Part shown: piece after piece, positions 63,174-64,000 of the stretch | How the letters are laid out: each line of letters opens with the position of its first letter | How positions within the stretch are numbered: the stretch's first letter is position 1 | NCBI GenBank assembly: GCA_965205225.1 | Contig: CBDBFZ010000003.1 | Location: forward strand, 558,001-622,000 | Reading direction: 5' to 3' | From: Litorimonas sp965205225 | Lineage (GTDB): Bacteria; Pseudomonadota; Alphaproteobacteria; Caulobacterales; Maricaulaceae | Length of the DNA stretch: 64,000 nucleotides | Made by a program: the position numbers and the translations under genes | The notes under the pieces: model-generated | The model's database searches: none | What the model was told of the DNA's origin: nothing | The model's input: the letters and a program-made list of their open reading frames with translations, nothing else

Positions 63174-63389
63174 CTAGCGAATATTGAGCTTCTCAACGGC
63201 TTCAGCCAATTCCTCATGCATAATCCACTCACTCGTGGCATCGTCATACTCACTGATCGTATGGATCCAAGCATGACTATTATCTGTGGAAATTTCCAGA
63301 TTGAGCTGTTCAGCCAAGCGTTTGCCCAATTTTCCATAGTGTGTTTTAGTCGATGAATATCGCTTCCAGCCCGCCACATCGGCCAGCAT
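63174..63389 (-). CDS. Small hypothetical protein
   Basis: 71 residues from the ATG at 63389 (MLADVAGWKRYSSTKTHYGK...), ending VEKLNIR 27 bp before truA. Hydrophilic with no signal or membrane segment. The SEYDDATSEWIMHEEL stretch is acidic. No family recognised. It is probably part of the fmt-truA transcription unit. Confidence 0.5.
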   Translation of the reverse strand: MLADVAGWKRYSSTKTHYGKLGKRLAEQLNLEISTDNSHAWIHTISEYDDATSEWIMHEELAEAVEKLNIR

Positions 63390-63485
63390 TTTCCCTCATG
63401 CTTGCTCGGACCTTGCGTTGTCAGGGAGTCGACATGGCCTTCCGTCGGGCCGATATGCGCGGCGCTCTCCCTTGAGGTCCTTTAA

Positions 63486-63632
63486 TCAATCATCGATCCA
63501 TTGCTTGGCGTCGTCTAGAGTTTGGAACGTTTCGGGATGGGCAAGGGACCCATCACCGGTCAGTAGCCGGGCTCCGGTTTTGTTATGAACAATGGTATAG
63601 CCATGATAATCCTCGAATTGTCTTGCGGTCAC
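63486..63632 (-). CDS. Small hypothetical protein after fmt
   Basis: 48 residues from GTG 63632 (MTARQFEDYHGYTIVHNKTG), ending LDDAKQWIDD. Its start is 9 bp after the fmt stop, suggesting translational coupling. The pattern (a short beta-rich start, then a terminal helix ending in DDAKQWID) is like small bacterial proteins of unknown function. Confidence 0.5.
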   Translation of the reverse strand: MTARQFEDYHGYTIVHNKTGARLLTGDGSLAHPETFQTLDDAKQWIDD

Positions 63633-63641
63633 CAGAGTTTC

Positions 63642-64000
63642 TTAAAGTAAAACAAGACCTTTGGCCACCGGCGTTCCTTTCAGAAATGCTCCAGCTGTCA
63701 TTTTCGGTTTTCCAGCAGGTTGGACCTGAATGAGCCTGAGCGCGCTTTTGCCGCAGGCGATCAATAGTTCATCGTCCAGAACGACTCCGGGTTTACCCGA
63801 CCCGTCTTCCGGCTCTGCCAGATGGACTTTAACTCGCATGCCATCAATCTCGCACCACGCGCCGGGGAAGGGCGCAAGACCGCGAATATGACAGTCAAGG
63901 TCCTGAGCTGAGCGCGACCAGTCGATCCGGCTTTCCGCCTTGTCGATCTTGTTAGCATAGGTAGGCTCACCGCTTTGCGGCGTTGGCGTCAATGCGCCGC
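63642..64000 (-). CDS. fmt: Methionyl-tRNA formyltransferase, C-terminal part (5' end outside window)
   Basis: The frame is open to the window edge. It begins in the late catalytic-domain block GALTPTPQSGEPTYANKIDK and AESRIDWSRSA, followed by RGLAPFPGAWCEIDGMRVKV and the C-terminal tRNA-binding domain ending KPKMTAGAFLKGTPVAKGL. It formylates Met-tRNAfMet for initiation. def is expected further upstream, outside the window. The order fmt...truA is typical of alphaproteobacteria. Confidence 0.95.
   Translation of the reverse strand, partial: GALTPTPQSGEPTYANKIDKAESRIDWSRSAQDLDCHIRGLAPFPGAWCEIDGMRVKVHLAEPEDGSGKPGVVLDDELLIACGKSALRLIQVQPAGKPKMTAGAFLKGTPVAKGLVLL

Noticed and set aside
1..64000. 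Anti-phage defence system, retron, DGR or prophage
   Set aside because: I looked for reverse transcriptase, Cas, restriction-modification, toxin-antitoxin and phage structural signatures and saw none. Mobile DNA here is IS-type only.

Overview
This window looks like chromosome from an alphaproteobacterium, probably a marine Hyphomonadaceae/Maricaulales-type organism. The evidence is a set of typical neighbourhoods: rodZ next to ispG, dsbB-coq7, rsmI-yraN facing a penicillin-binding-protein activator, ffh-rpsP, prmC followed by a DUF4167 gene, fmt...truA, an LDH-type malate dehydrogenase, and a DUF1178/nitrilase/glutaredoxin/comF cluster. No species can be named from the sequence alone.

Layout. 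0-7 kb: dsbD (partial), a periplasmic redoxin, polA, msrA, a dead N-formylglutamate amidohydrolase, tRNA-Ser(GGA) with a broken tRNA-Ser half-copy beside it, and a Nudix hydrolase. 7-15 kb: insertion sequences (two IS427-type copies, one IS1182 copy) around a 1093-residue Ca-binding/FG-GAP repeat protein. 15-31.5 kb: mostly intact genes: delta-class carbonic anhydrase, ispG, rodZ, dsbB, coq7, an IS5 element, a CrtX-like glycosyltransferase, gshB, two YbjQ proteins, a lipase-like hydrolase, an ArsC-like reductase, a BON lipoprotein, yraN, rsmI, the LppC-like activator and mdh. 31.7-36.4 kb: a graveyard (DUF350, a trypsin-like protease, an IS3 fragment, a HlyD-type adaptor) cut by a second IS1182 copy, a third IS427-type copy and a degraded IS5. 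36.4-43.5 kb: DUF1178, nitrilase, grxC, comF, a methyltransferase, 5-formyl-THF cyclo-ligase, nitroreductase, rpsP, ffh. 43.7-49 kb: dead zincin and amidohydrolase genes, rpmI-rplT, then 2.5 kb of decayed DNA (exported protein with an IS5 fragment, an ankyrin tail, a GH9 glycosidase) separating rpmI from infC. 49-54 kb: infC, GT4, alpha/beta hydrolase, thioredoxin-like lipoprotein, prmC, DUF4167. 54.4-57.4 kb: an ankyrin array of about 28 repeats carrying a frameshift. 57.4-62.4 kb: IS630, SRPBCC, thioesterase and IS5/IS427 remnants around a TonB-like proline/glutamate-rich protein and a membrane protein. 62.4-64 kb: truA, two small genes and fmt (partial).

How it fits together. Core information-processing, cofactor and envelope genes are intact, while catabolic, secreted, regulatory and transport genes are often broken by point stops, frameshifts, deletions or IS insertion. 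I count at least fifteen decayed non-transposase genes and about ten IS copies or remnants. Two 1567-bp IS1182 copies appear to differ at a single base and have clean 4-bp target duplications, so transposition is recent. Recent IS expansion, widespread gene decay and a large exported ankyrin array together suggest relaxed selection, for example after a recent change to a restricted or host-associated lifestyle. That last step is inference.
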